A stretch of 64,000 nt of DNA from UBA2219 sp964612075 (GCA_964612075.1 CAZTFC010000008.1:1-64000); one strand, 5' to 3'; counted from the stretch's first letter, positions 52,690-61,470 are shown. Notes: a model not told the origin generated them from the letters alone. Translations and numbers: made by a program.

Positions 52690-53531
52690 CCTCGTTGGAA
52701 ACTTCGCTGTTCTGCCTGGGGACCGGATTGGCCCTGCGGGGCGTGTACCGGGCCGTCCTTCCCTCCGTCTCCCGGCGATTCGCGCGCGCGTCCGACCGCC
52801 ATTCGGACCGGCTCCGTGAGGAATTCATCCTCCTCCCCGCCTCCCGGATCGCGGCGGGGCTGCTCGCCTCCGGTTTCCTGTGCGCCTGCCTCGTCCTGTC
52901 GGCATCGAAATCGATCGCGGCCGCCGCCGTTTCCGGTTTCGCCCCCATCCTGTTTGCCGGCACGCTCATCCGGTGGTACCGTTCACGCCGGCGAAAAAGG
53001 ATCCTTTCCCAGATACCTTCCATGCTCGATCTTGTCGTGGGGCACCTGAAAGCCGGGCACAGCTTCCCCGAATCGCTGATGGAAACCGTCCCCCTGTTGC
53101 CTTCGGGTATCCGCGAGGAGATTGCCTGGCTGCTGCAGAAGCACCGTCTCGGAACCTCCCTCGCCGAGACGTTCCTGCTTTTCGAAGATCGGATGCCCTC
53201 GGAGGACGTTTCTCTACTCGTAAGGCCGCTTCGGGCGGCCCTGTCCGGGGGAGGAAACGTCGTCGACCTCCTGGAGCAGATCCGGGACATCCTTCGACGG
53301 AAAAACCGCACGAAGGAAAAACTCCACAGCATGACCGCACAGGCCCGCCTGCAGGCGGTGGTCCTGACGCTGCTCCCCCCCTCCTTCGCTGCGGTCCTTT
53401 CTAGGATCGACCCGGGGTTCTTCCCCGAACTCGTGGGGACCCCCCAGGGGAAAGCCATCCTGCTGGTCGCCCTCGTCCTGCAGACCATGGGCTGGTTGAC
53501 CATCCGGAAAATCCTCTCGGTTCGGCCGTGA
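52680..53531 (+). CDS. tadB: Flp pilus platform protein TadB
   Basis: 283 residues, membrane helices near 55-95 and 240-275 flanking a T2SSF domain (LVVGHLKAGHSFPESLMETV, EIAWLLQKHRLGTSLAETF). GTG 52680 is in frame and overlaps the cpaF end by ten bases. Forms the platform with TadC. Confidence 0.88.
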   Translation: MGLTSLETSLFCLGTGLALRGVYRAVLPSVSRRFARASDRHSDRLREEFILLPASRIAAGLLASGFLCACLVLSASKSIAAAAVSGFAPILFAGTLIRWYRSRRRKRILSQIPSMLDLVVGHLKAGHSFPESLMETVPLLPSGIREEIAWLLQKHRLGTSLAETFLLFEDRMPSEDVSLLVRPLRAALSGGGNVVDLLEQIRDILRRKNRTKEKLHSMTAQARLQAVVLTLLPPSFAAVLSRIDPGFFPELVGTPQGKAILLVALVLQTMGWLTIRKILSVRP

Positions 53532-54346
53532 ACTTCTACGACCTCGCCCGGATCGGACTTCCGATCCTCCTCGGAGGAATCCTCGTCGCGTCCTCGGTCC
53601 GGCGAAGCATGAAGTCGTTCCCGCGGCGATGCCTGCCGGAAGCGTACCGGGCGTTCCACTCCCGCCTCATGGGCCGGTTGATCGATAAAAAAATCATTCG
53701 CATGCCGGGAGCGTGCCTGGTCGACCCCGTGCGCCCATGGGCCATGGGGGAAGCCACGGCCCTCCTCACACTGCTCGCGGGGTTGTGCGCCGACCACACT
53801 GCCGCTGGCTTCGCCCGCACCGTTCCCGCCGCGGTCGCCCTTGGCGGCTGCCTCACATGGATCGCCTTTCTGGGCGCGTCCCGGGAAGCGCTTCGGTCAC
53901 TGGAAAGGGAGCTTCCCGTCGCCTGCTTCCTTCTCTCCCTTCTGCTCGAATCGGGCATGGGAACCTCCTCCGCCCTGCAGGAGACGGCCTTCTCCATACC
54001 GCCGGGGCCTTTGTCCAGGGAGCTGGCGGAAATGGTCCGCGCGCGCTCCCTGGGCATGTCTCGCGGGGAGTCGATCGAACTCTCACGGCAACGCGTCCCG
54101 TCGGAGGATTATCGGCTCTTCCTGAACCATGTCTTCCAGGGGGAACGGCTCGGTATCGGGCTTTCCAGGAGCCTCCGCGGCATCTCCGGGAAGATGCTCG
54201 AAAGCCAGGACCATCGCGCGGAGACGATCGCACAGCAGGCCGCGGTGAAGCTGCTTTTCCCCCTCATCCTGTTCATATTCCCGGCCGTGTTCCTCATCAT
54301 CCTGTCGCCGGTGATCCTCGGCCTGTTCAACTATTTCCCGAGGTGA
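53528..54346 (+). CDS. tadC: Flp pilus platform protein TadC
   Basis: 272 residues; N-terminal helix, a pair of helices near residues 75-120, a T2SSF domain (LLLESGMGTSSALQETAF, QGERLGIGLSRSLRGIS) and a strongly hydrophobic C-terminus (LLFPLILFIFPAVFLIIL), the normal TadC arrangement. The GTG start overlaps the tadB stop. Confidence 0.88.
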   Translation: MNFYDLARIGLPILLGGILVASSVRRSMKSFPRRCLPEAYRAFHSRLMGRLIDKKIIRMPGACLVDPVRPWAMGEATALLTLLAGLCADHTAAGFARTVPAAVALGGCLTWIAFLGASREALRSLERELPVACFLLSLLLESGMGTSSALQETAFSIPPGPLSRELAEMVRARSLGMSRGESIELSRQRVPSEDYRLFLNHVFQGERLGIGLSRSLRGISGKMLESQDHRAETIAQQAAVKLLFPLILFIFPAVFLIILSPVILGLFNYFPR

Positions 54347-54354
54347 TCGGACCA

Positions 54355-54618
54355 ATGAACGCGAGGAAATCGCTCTTTTCGCTTCTTCTCGTCGCTTTCC
54401 TTTTCCCCGCCCCATCGATCTGCTTCCCCGGGGAAAATCCGGGTCCTAGGAGCGACAAGGTGCTGCTTTCTTTAAGGATCGCCAAGGCACGGAAGGAACA
54501 ACGCGGAATCTCCTACTACAAGAGCGTCGCCCGGCAGATGAAGCTCCGCCGTCCCGCTACGGCCCTCCGCCCGTCATCCGCACGATCACCTTCGGGTTCT
54601 TCCCGGGTCGCACGGTGA
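54355..54618 (+). CDS. Short exported protein at the end of the Tad operon
   Basis: 87 residues. There is a signal peptide (about 1-25), then a helical basic stretch (LLSLRIAKARKEQRGISYY). From about residue 65 the frame runs antisense into the Ser/Thr kinase gene (62-base tail-to-tail overlap) and the sequence becomes Arg/Ser/Pro-rich, so the true gene may be a remnant. A cut-down TadD or other Tad accessory protein is possible but unproven. ATG 54355 is nine bases past the tadC stop. Confidence 0.5.
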   Translation: MNARKSLFSLLLVAFLFPAPSICFPGENPGPRSDKVLLSLRIAKARKEQRGISYYKSVARQMKLRRPATALRPSSARSPSGSSRVAR

Positions 54619-56188
54619 CCGTCTGCGACTTGTCGACGCCAAGCGGCTCGTTCACGAAGCGAAGGCGGCGCTCCCCCGCCGGCAGCCGAACGTCGGTCAA
54701 CGGGGTGTCTCCCAGGAAGCGCTGGCCGTCATACACCTTCGCCCACGGGATCGCCTGGATCGCTTCCACCGTGCCGAAGAGCTGCTCGAGCTCCGTGCGG
54801 ACGGCGTCGACCTTCATGAGGACGCTCGACGGCACGCGCCTGCTTTCGTAGCCGTCGCGCGACAGGACGATCCCCCTGCCGCCGACGGAGAGCATGTCGA
54901 TCATGGCGGGCGTGCGGCCGAGCGACGCGCCGTCCGAAAGGAGGATTTCCGCGCCGGGGGGGTCCGTTTCGACCCGGACGAACCGCTGGACCGACGCCGC
55001 GGGAGGAGGCGCGGCCGGCGGGCCGGGCGGCACCTCGGCAGGGTACGGCTGCGGCGCCGTCATGGCGGAAGAGGCGGCGGAAGGAGCGGCGGGAGGCGCG
55101 GCGACCCTCGATTCCCGGGCGCCCCTCCCCGTCCAAAGGAAAACGCCGGAGGCGGCAAGCGCGGCCAGTATGGCCGCACCCGCGGCGAAGTTGCGCTTCC
55201 AGTCCCGCTTCCCGTACCGTGGGGTCGGCTCCCGCACCGTCGAGGGCGCGGGGGCGCGGTCCATGGCGAGCGACGGCGCGGTGGCCTCCTCTTCCTCATC
55301 GGGGAACAGGGCGCTCCAGAACGACGACAGCTCCGCCGGGGCGGCCGCCCGGGGGCCGTCCGCGGCCAGCGCCGCCAGGAAATCGGCCGCGGACGCGAAC
55401 CGGCTCGCGGGGTCGGCGGCGAGCCCTTTCCGGACGATCCCGGCGGCGCTTTCCGGCGTCCCCGGAGGGAACGAGAGGGAGGCGGGTTCGAATTCGCGGA
55501 CGCGCGCGAGCAGATCTTCCGTGCCGCTCCCCTCGAACAGCCGGCGCCCCAGGAGCAGCTCGGCGGCGATCGACGAGGCGGCATACAGGTCCGAGGAAGG
55601 CGACGCCGGCTCCCCCCGGGCCCTCTCGGGGGAAAAGTAGGCGGCCTTCCCCGCGCGCGGGTCGCCCGGGTCGTCCGCCACGGAGGCGGCGCGCGACACC
55701 CCGAAATCGGCCAGCTTCACGGCGCCCGTGCGCCCGAGCAGGACGTTTCCGGGAGAGACGTCCCGGTGGATGATTCCCTTGCCGTGGAGGTAGGAAAGGC
55801 CCGAGACGATCCCTTCGATCCAATGACGCCAGACGCCGGGGGGAACAGGAAGGCCGAGCCGCCGCCCCTGCGCCGCCGCCTGCGCAAGCGACCACCCTTC
55901 CACGTATTCCATCGCGAGGAAGCAGGCGTCCCCCTCTTTCCCGAAGTCGAACACCTGGATCAGGTTGGGGTGGGAAAGCGAGGCGGCCAGGCGCGCCTCG
56001 CGGACGAAGAGCTCGCGGAACCGCTGGTCTCCGGCGCGTTCCGGGCGCACCGCTTTCACCGCTACCCGCTTCCGGAACCCCTCCTCCCCCGGCAGGAGGC
56101 ACAGGTACACTTCCGACATCCCGCCCGAGGCGATCCCGCGCAATACGCGGTACTTCCCGAAGCACCGCGGGCCCGGCTCGCCGGGCAT
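54557..56188 (-). CDS. Membrane Ser/Thr protein kinase with PEGA-type C-terminus
   Basis: 543 residues. Kinase domain (about 10-275): Gly loop GIASGGMSEVY, Lys in VAVKAV, IIHRDVSPGNVLL, ADFGVSRA and YFSPERA. Then a linker, one membrane helix near 330-348 (AAGAAILAALAASGVFLW), a Pro/Ala-rich stretch and PEGA-like repeats (VETDPPGAEILLSDGASLGRTP; PWAKVYDGQRFLGDTPL). The ATG overlaps the NtrY-like kinase stop (TGATG), so the two signalling kinases are co-translated. It could phosphorylate the FHA-domain activator at 45.2 kb. Confidence 0.93.
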   Translation of the reverse strand: MPGEPGPRCFGKYRVLRGIASGGMSEVYLCLLPGEEGFRKRVAVKAVRPERAGDQRFRELFVREARLAASLSHPNLIQVFDFGKEGDACFLAMEYVEGWSLAQAAAQGRRLGLPVPPGVWRHWIEGIVSGLSYLHGKGIIHRDVSPGNVLLGRTGAVKLADFGVSRAASVADDPGDPRAGKAAYFSPERARGEPASPSSDLYAASSIAAELLLGRRLFEGSGTEDLLARVREFEPASLSFPPGTPESAAGIVRKGLAADPASRFASAADFLAALAADGPRAAAPAELSSFWSALFPDEEEEATAPSLAMDRAPAPSTVREPTPRYGKRDWKRNFAAGAAILAALAASGVFLWTGRGARESRVAAPPAAPSAASSAMTAPQPYPAEVPPGPPAAPPPAASVQRFVRVETDPPGAEILLSDGASLGRTPAMIDMLSVGGRGIVLSRDGYESRRVPSSVLMKVDAVRTELEQLFGTVEAIQAIPWAKVYDGQRFLGDTPLTDVRLPAGERRLRFVNEPLGVDKSQTVTVRPGKNPKVIVRMTGGGP

Positions 56189-58380
56189 CACTGCAGGCGC
56201 CGCTTGGCGGGGAATTCGAGCTCGAAGACCGAGCCGCGCGGCTCGTTGTCCCACACGCGGACGGCCCCGCCGTGGTCGGTCGCGATCGCGCTGACGATGG
56301 CCAGCCCCAGGCCGGTGCCTCCCTCGCGCCGGGAGAAGTACGGCTCGAAGATGCGCTCCTTGTCCTCCGCGGGGATTCCGGGGCCGTCGTCCGCCACGGT
56401 GATCCGCACCGTCCCCTTCGCGGCGTCGTACCCGCAGCCGACCTCCACGCTCCCCTCCCCGCCGAGGGCGGCGACGGCGTTCTCGAAGAGGTTGGTGAGC
56501 GCGCGCCGGATCTGGTCCGCGTCGAACCAGGCGGGGGGAAGCTCTCCCGTGTGGAACCCCCACCGGATGGCCGGGTTCGACGTCCGGTACATCTCCACGA
56601 ACTGGCGAACCTCCTCGGCGAGATCGCCTTTCGCGAGCTGCGGCGCGGGCATCCGGGCGAACCGGGTGAACTCGTCCACCAGCCGCTTGAGCGTGGCCAC
56701 CTCGGAGAGGATCGCCTGGGTCAGCTCCGCGAACACGGGGTCCCCAGCGTGCGCCTCGGAATATTTCCGCTTCATCCGCTCGGCCGAGAGCTGGATGGGG
56801 GTCAACGGGTTCTTGATGTCGTGGGCGATCCGCCGGGCGACCTCCCTCCACGCGAGCACCCGCTGAAGCCGCATCGCCTGGGTCAGGTCGTCGAAGGCGA
56901 TGACAAGCCCCATGTACTCGTCCTTCTCGTCCTTCAGCGAGACCAGGCTCACCCCCAGCGCGACCGTCTTCCCCCCGATGGGCAGCTCCACCTGGCGCTC
57001 GACCAGCCGCCCCTCGACGGCGCCCGCCTCGCGGAACAGCCCGCGGACCGGCTCGTAATGATCCTCCCGGAATACGTCGCGGTACAGGCGGCCCACCGCG
57101 CCTTCCGTGGAGACGCCGAGGAGACGCCCGGCCACCTTGTTGATCATCCAGATGCGGGCGTGGCGGTCGATGACGACGATGCCGGTGGTGATGTTGTCGA
57201 CGATCGTCTCGATGAACTGCGTCCTCTTGCGGAGCTCCTCGTACGCCTGGCTCACAGAGGCGTTCGCCTGCTCCAGGTTCCCTTTCATCGCCTGGAGGTC
57301 GGCGGTCATCCGGTTGAAGGAGGAGACGAGCGTCCCGAACTCGTCGTCGGACCGGTAGTCGATGGAGACGCCGAGCTCGCCCCGGGCGATCCGGTCCGTC
57401 CCCTCCGCCAGGAGCTGCACCGGCACGGTGATCCGGCGCGCGAGGTAGATCCCCATCCAGCTCGCGGCGAACACGATGAGCAGCGTGATGAGGACGAGGA
57501 TCCCCACATAGCTCGCGCGGATCGGGTCGTCGAGGATCCGGACCTGGTGGTAGCCGGCGTAGGCGTCCTTGATGCTGCGGACCCGGTGCGCCTCTTGGCG
57601 TGGAAGCGCCTTCACCGCGGCGACCGCACCGCCGCCGGGCGCGGGGGCCCAGGCGGCCGCGAACCGGTCCCCGATGAAGGTCCCGCCGACGCCCGCCCCC
57701 TTGCGCGGCTTCCTGAGCCGGAGCAGCACCTCCTCCTCCAGGTCGCGGAGCGGGGGCCCGGCGGCGGCGACCGCCTTCCCGTCGCGGACCAGCAGAAGGG
57801 CGACGCCGTTGTCCAGCCCGGACCCGGCGGAGCGCAACGCATCGCCGGCGTCCCCGGCGCCCGTCGCCGGCGGCAGGAGTCCCGCCGCCTTCACCGCCGC
57901 CGGGAGCATCGACGCCGCGTCGCGCTCGAGCTTCTCCCGCGCGATCTCCAGCGCCCCGTTGAGCGCCTGCCCCACCCGCGCGCCGATCCACGACTTGATG
58001 CTCTTCGTCGTGATGTTCGTCGCCGCGACGAACAGGAGCGCCGTCGGGATCAGGGAGAAGCAGATGAAGATGATGACGAGGCGGGAGCGGATCTTCGACC
58101 CGAGGATGTTCCTGCGGCGGTCCAGCAGGATCTTGAACAGGTTCCGTGTGACGAGGAAGATCAGCAGGACGACCAGGATGACGTTCAGGTTGATCAGCGC
58201 GAAGACGACGATGTTTCCGGAGAACGCCACCGTGTCGCCGGAGGCGACCAGGTAGGCCTGGATCAGCGTCAGCGCGGCGACGAGGAACGCGACGATCCCG
58301 ATCGCCCAGCGCTCCCTGCGCCGCTTGGCCCGCTCCTCGTCCGGGGTCGGCACCCGGGTTTCGTCGCTCAAAGGGCTCAC
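56188..58380 (-). CDS. NtrY-like sensor histidine kinase
   Basis: 730 residues. Three N-terminal membrane helices (about 25-120), an extracytoplasmic section, a fourth helix near 300-320, HAMP (RRITVPVQLLAEGTDRIARG), a PAS domain (around 385-500), HisKA with phospho-His in RRIAHDIKNPLTPIQL, and HATPase motifs NLFENAVAAL, DDGPGIP and GTGLGLAIV. This is the NtrY layout. GTG 58380 overlaps the DUF4390 stop. The usual partner NtrX is missing: the next gene is a Ser/Thr kinase. The REC domain of the LpxC fusion looks NtrX-like. Confidence 0.92.
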   Translation of the reverse strand: MSPLSDETRVPTPDEERAKRRRERWAIGIVAFLVAALTLIQAYLVASGDTVAFSGNIVVFALINLNVILVVLLIFLVTRNLFKILLDRRRNILGSKIRSRLVIIFICFSLIPTALLFVAATNITTKSIKSWIGARVGQALNGALEIAREKLERDAASMLPAAVKAAGLLPPATGAGDAGDALRSAGSGLDNGVALLLVRDGKAVAAAGPPLRDLEEEVLLRLRKPRKGAGVGGTFIGDRFAAAWAPAPGGGAVAAVKALPRQEAHRVRSIKDAYAGYHQVRILDDPIRASYVGILVLITLLIVFAASWMGIYLARRITVPVQLLAEGTDRIARGELGVSIDYRSDDEFGTLVSSFNRMTADLQAMKGNLEQANASVSQAYEELRKRTQFIETIVDNITTGIVVIDRHARIWMINKVAGRLLGVSTEGAVGRLYRDVFREDHYEPVRGLFREAGAVEGRLVERQVELPIGGKTVALGVSLVSLKDEKDEYMGLVIAFDDLTQAMRLQRVLAWREVARRIAHDIKNPLTPIQLSAERMKRKYSEAHAGDPVFAELTQAILSEVATLKRLVDEFTRFARMPAPQLAKGDLAEEVRQFVEMYRTSNPAIRWGFHTGELPPAWFDADQIRRALTNLFENAVAALGGEGSVEVGCGYDAAKGTVRITVADDGPGIPAEDKERIFEPYFSRREGGTGLGLAIVSAIATDHGGAVRVWDNEPRGSVFELEFPAKRRLQ

Positions 58381-58931
58381 GGTGCCTGGACCGGGCCGTG
58401 GGCCCATTCGGTCTCGACATCCCACACCGAGGAGAAGAAGACGATGGACCGCAGCGGGTCGGACAGCCCCGCCCGGTCGAGCCGGACTCGGACGCCCGCC
58501 CTGTAGGCCTTCCCCCTCGCCACGTCCCCCGTGACGGGGACCGTCACCTCGAACCGGGACATCCGCCCGAGCGCCTCCCGGATGTCGGGCAGGACCTCGA
58601 CTCCGCCGCGGTGGCGCAGGTTATAGACCCGCGACAGGACGTCGTACCGGATGGATTGCGTTTCCTTCACCTCGCCTACCGTCACGTCGAACCAGTTGCT
58701 GTGGACCCGCTCGACCTCGACCCGGATCCGGAAGGAGATCTCGATCCCGCTCTTCAACGCCTCGACCATTTCCGGGGAAAAGGCGTTCTCCAGCCGGAAC
58801 CGTATGCGGGCCTCGTTCCCCCGGATGGTCCCCCCCACGTGGGTGACCGAAGGGGGAGCTGCGGCCCCGTCCGCCCGCGCGGCCGGGAGCGCCAGGAAAG
58901 ATAACGTGAAAAACGCCAGCAGTACGCGCAC
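58377..58931 (-). CDS. DUF4390 exported protein
   Basis: 184 residues with a signal peptide (about 1-20) and a beta-rich body: GNEARIRFRLENAFSPEMVEALKSG (split as IRFRLENAFSPEMVEAL), SNWFDVTVGEV, SFFSSVWDVETE-like FFSSVWDVETEWA. Typical of DUF4390, often next to NtrY-type kinases in deltaproteobacteria. GTG 58931 is chosen; an ATG at 58949 lies inside a TATAAT and would add six residues. Confidence 0.8.
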   Translation of the reverse strand: MRVLLAFFTLSFLALPAARADGAAAPPSVTHVGGTIRGNEARIRFRLENAFSPEMVEALKSGIEISFRIRVEVERVHSNWFDVTVGEVKETQSIRYDVLSRVYNLRHRGGVEVLPDIREALGRMSRFEVTVPVTGDVARGKAYRAGVRVRLDRAGLSDPLRSIVFFSSVWDVETEWAHGPVQAP

Positions 58932-58961
58932 TTCCACCCCCCGGCACATTATACCCGCCGG

Positions 58962-59177
58962 TCATTTCCGGAACAGCAGGAAAAGGAGCGAGAGCAGGAC
59001 GCTGACGATGAGGGACGTCGCCAGGGGGAAGTAAAACGTGAAGCTCCCCTTGCGGAATGTGAAGTCGCCGGGAAGGCGCCCGATCCACCCGAGCTTGTCC
59101 GACAGGAGCAGGAGCGCGCCCACGGCCGCGATCAGCAGCCCCGCCGCGACCAGCGTCTTTCCGAAGGAGGCGAACAC
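58962..59177 (-). CDS. DUF2905 small membrane protein
   Basis: 71 residues: FGKTLVAAGLLIAAVGALLLL, LGWIGRLPGDFTFRKGSFTFYFPL and a second hydrophobic helix, the DUF2905 pattern. GTG start four bases after the ruvB stop. Unknown function, commonly found behind ruvB. Confidence 0.85.
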   Translation of the reverse strand: MFASFGKTLVAAGLLIAAVGALLLLSDKLGWIGRLPGDFTFRKGSFTFYFPLATSLIVSVLLSLLFLLFRK

Positions 59178-59181
59178 GGGC

Positions 59182-60213
59182 TCACGGGTCCCCGAACAGC
59201 CCGTCCTGCACGGCGGTCTTCGGCGGCTCCATCCCCATGTGCTTCCACGCCGCCGGGGTGGCGACACGCCCCCTCGGCGTCCGCTTCAGGAAGCCCTGCT
59301 GGATGAGGAACGGCTCATAGACGTCCTCGATCGTGTCCCGTTCCTCGCTCACCGACGCGGAGATCGTCTCCACGCCCACCGGGCCGCCCTGGAACTTCTC
59401 CAGGATCACCGCCAGGATCTTCCGGTCCATCACGTCGAGCCCTTTCCGGTCCACCTCCATCCGGAGCAGCGCCCGGTCGGCGATCTCGCGGGTGATGACG
59501 CCGTCGCCGTCGACCTGCGCGAAGTCGCGCACCCGCCGCAGCAGCCGGTTGGCGATGCGCGGCGTGCCACGCGATCGCCTCGCGATCTCCTTCCCACCCG
59601 CCGCGTCGATCCGGATGGACAGCGCCGACGCGGAGCGGCGGACCACGTCCTCCAGCTCCTCCTGGCCGTAGTACTCGAGGCGGAACGGTACGCCGAAGCG
59701 GTCGCGCAGCGGCGAGGTGAGCAGCCCCGTCCGCGTCGTGGCGCCCACGAGCGTGAACCTCGGAAGCTGCAGGCGGATCGACTTGGCCGACGGCCCCTGC
59801 CCGAGGATGATGTCGAGCGCGAAGTCTTCCATCGCGGAATAGAGGAGCTCCTCGACGACGCGGCTCAGGCGGTGGATCTCGTCGATGAAGAGCACGTCGC
59901 CCGGCTCCAGCGCCGTGAGGATGGCGGCGATGTCCCCTTTCCTCTCGATCGCGGGCCCGGACGTCGTGCGGATCCCGACGCCCATCTCGTTGGCGATGAT
60001 GTGCGCGAGCGTGGTCTTCCCGAGCCCGGGAGGCCCCGACAGCAGGACGTGGTCGAGCGGCTCGCCCCGCCCCTTCGCCGCGGCGATGTACGTCTCCAGG
60101 TTCGAGACGACAACCTTCTGGCCGATGAACTCGGACAGCCGCTTCGGGCGAAGCGACGCGTCGGCCGGGCTTTCCGTCCCGCCCTCGCCCGGGTCAAGGA
60201 TCCTGCCGTCCAC
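59182..60213 (-). CDS. ruvB: Holliday junction helicase RuvB
   Basis: 343 residues; AAA+ motor: RPKRLSEFIGQ, Walker A GPPGLGKTTLAH, Walker B DVLFIDEIHRLS, sensor GATTRTGLLTSPLRDRFG, and the winged-helix C-terminus (RTPRGRVATPAAW). It drives branch migration with RuvA. GTG start. Part of ruvCAB. Confidence 0.97.
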   Translation of the reverse strand: MDGRILDPGEGGTESPADASLRPKRLSEFIGQKVVVSNLETYIAAAKGRGEPLDHVLLSGPPGLGKTTLAHIIANEMGVGIRTTSGPAIERKGDIAAILTALEPGDVLFIDEIHRLSRVVEELLYSAMEDFALDIILGQGPSAKSIRLQLPRFTLVGATTRTGLLTSPLRDRFGVPFRLEYYGQEELEDVVRRSASALSIRIDAAGGKEIARRSRGTPRIANRLLRRVRDFAQVDGDGVITREIADRALLRMEVDRKGLDVMDRKILAVILEKFQGGPVGVETISASVSEERDTIEDVYEPFLIQQGFLKRTPRGRVATPAAWKHMGMEPPKTAVQDGLFGDP

Positions 60214-60246
60214 TCTCCCCCCTCGAGGCCGGCCTGCCCGGCCGGC

Positions 60247-60861
60247 TCATCTCCGGCTCCCGGAAAGGCGCCGCAGCGCCTCCCGCAGCAGCGCGTCCGC
60301 CGCCGCCTCGGCGCCCTTCTCGCGCCGCGCCGCCGCGACCGCGGACTGCGATTCCCCCCGGGAGAACCCGAGGGCCTCCAGCGCCACGCACGCCTCGCTT
60401 TCCGGCCCCCCGGCCGCGGCCGCCGCCGCGGCTTCCTCCGGCGTGAACTCGATCGACACCTTCTTCAGCCGGTCCGGCAGTTCCAGGGCGATCCGCTGCG
60501 CCAGCTTCTTCCCGATGCCCGGCACGCGGGTGAACGCCGCCGCGTCCCCACGCGCGCAGCCCGAGAGCACGCCGTCGACGCCCAGCACCGAGAGGACCGC
60601 GATCGCGGATTTCGGCCCGACGCCGCTCACGCCGATCGTCGCCAGGAAGATCTCCCGCTCCGTTTCCGTGGAGAAGCCGAACAGGTCGCCGCCGCCCTCG
60701 CGGAAATGGAGGTAGGTCCGCAGGAAGCAGCCTTCCCCTTCGGGGGGAAGCTCCTTCCTCGTGGCGGCGGAAACGTAGGCCCGGAAACCGATCCCGGCGC
60801 ACTCCACCACGACGAAATCCTTGCCGTTTCCCGCGAGGCGCCCTTTCAGGTGGTCGATCAT
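60247..60861 (-). CDS. ruvA: Holliday junction DNA-binding protein RuvA
   Basis: 204 residues: OB-fold N-terminus (MIDHLKGRLAGNGKDFVVVE), two helix-hairpin-helix motifs (SVLGVDGVL region and FTRVPGIGKKLAQRI), and the C-terminal RuvB-binding helical domain (LEALGFSRGESQSAV). It forms the tetrameric platform on the junction. Confidence 0.95.
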   Translation of the reverse strand: MIDHLKGRLAGNGKDFVVVECAGIGFRAYVSAATRKELPPEGEGCFLRTYLHFREGGGDLFGFSTETEREIFLATIGVSGVGPKSAIAVLSVLGVDGVLSGCARGDAAAFTRVPGIGKKLAQRIALELPDRLKKVSIEFTPEEAAAAAAAGGPESEACVALEALGFSRGESQSAVAAARREKGAEAAADALLREALRRLSGSRR

Positions 60862-60918
60862 CGCGGAGACATCATACCATTTCTGCCCGCGGCGCGATTT
60901 CCGTTGGCTCGCGGCATT

Positions 60919-61416
60919 TCAACCAGGTTTTTCGGGATATTCCCGGGTCACGGCGCGGCAGAACGCCATCGCGAGCGCGTCGGAGGCGTCGGGGGGGACG
61001 GGGCCGTGCAGCCCCAGCAGGCGCGCGACCATGCCGGCCACCTGCTCCTTGGGGGCGGCGCCATAGCCCGTCGCGGCCAGCTTGATCTCCTTCGCGCTGT
61101 ATTCGAAGACGGAAAGGCCGTGGGCGCGGCAGGTGACGATCGCGGCCCCGCGGGCCTGACCGAGCTTCAGGGCCGACATGGCGTTCTTCGCCAGGAACAC
61201 CTTCTCGACCGCGGCCTCGGCCGGCTTGTGGAGGAGGATCATGCGGGAAAGTTCCGAGTGGATCTTCAGGAGGCGGTCGGGGAAGGAATCCCCTTCGTCG
61301 AGGCGGATTACGCCCCACGCCACGGCCGTCACGACGTTTCCCTTGAGGTCGACGATGCCGTACCCGGTCCTCACCGAACCCGGGTCGACCCCGATGATCC
61401 TTCGGGCTCCGCCCAT
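60919..61416 (-). CDS. ruvC: Holliday junction resolvase RuvC
   Basis: 165 residues; acidic active-site residues visible: IIGVDPGSVRTGYG (first Asp), AAVEKVFLAKNAMSALKLGQARG (Glu; cut as AVEKVFLAKN) and the C-terminal DASDALAMAFCRA (two Asp). Nicks symmetric junctions. It is divergent from rpiR and shares a 134-base region. Confidence 0.95.
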   Translation of the reverse strand: MGGARRIIGVDPGSVRTGYGIVDLKGNVVTAVAWGVIRLDEGDSFPDRLLKIHSELSRMILLHKPAEAAVEKVFLAKNAMSALKLGQARGAAIVTCRAHGLSVFEYSAKEIKLAATGYGAAPKEQVAGMVARLLGLHGPVPPDASDALAMAFCRAVTREYPEKPG

Positions 61417-61438
61417 CCCCTCACCCGCAAAAAAGCGA

Positions 61439-61468
61439 TTGACACGACATTAACGATAATAGCATAGT
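61439..61468 (+). promoter_or_regulatory. Promoter-like element of the rpiR gene
   Basis: TTGACA (61439-61444, perfect) and CATAGT (61463-61468) separated by 18 bases. The start point would fall near 61475, inside the first of two operator-like repeats. Confidence 0.45.
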
Positions 61469-61470
61469 CA

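Noticed and set aside
54557..58420. A single 1287-residue fusion of the NtrY-like and Ser/Thr kinases
   Set aside because: The N-terminal part of that frame is an out-of-frame shadow of the NtrY-like gene; the Ser/Thr kinase starts at ATG 56188.
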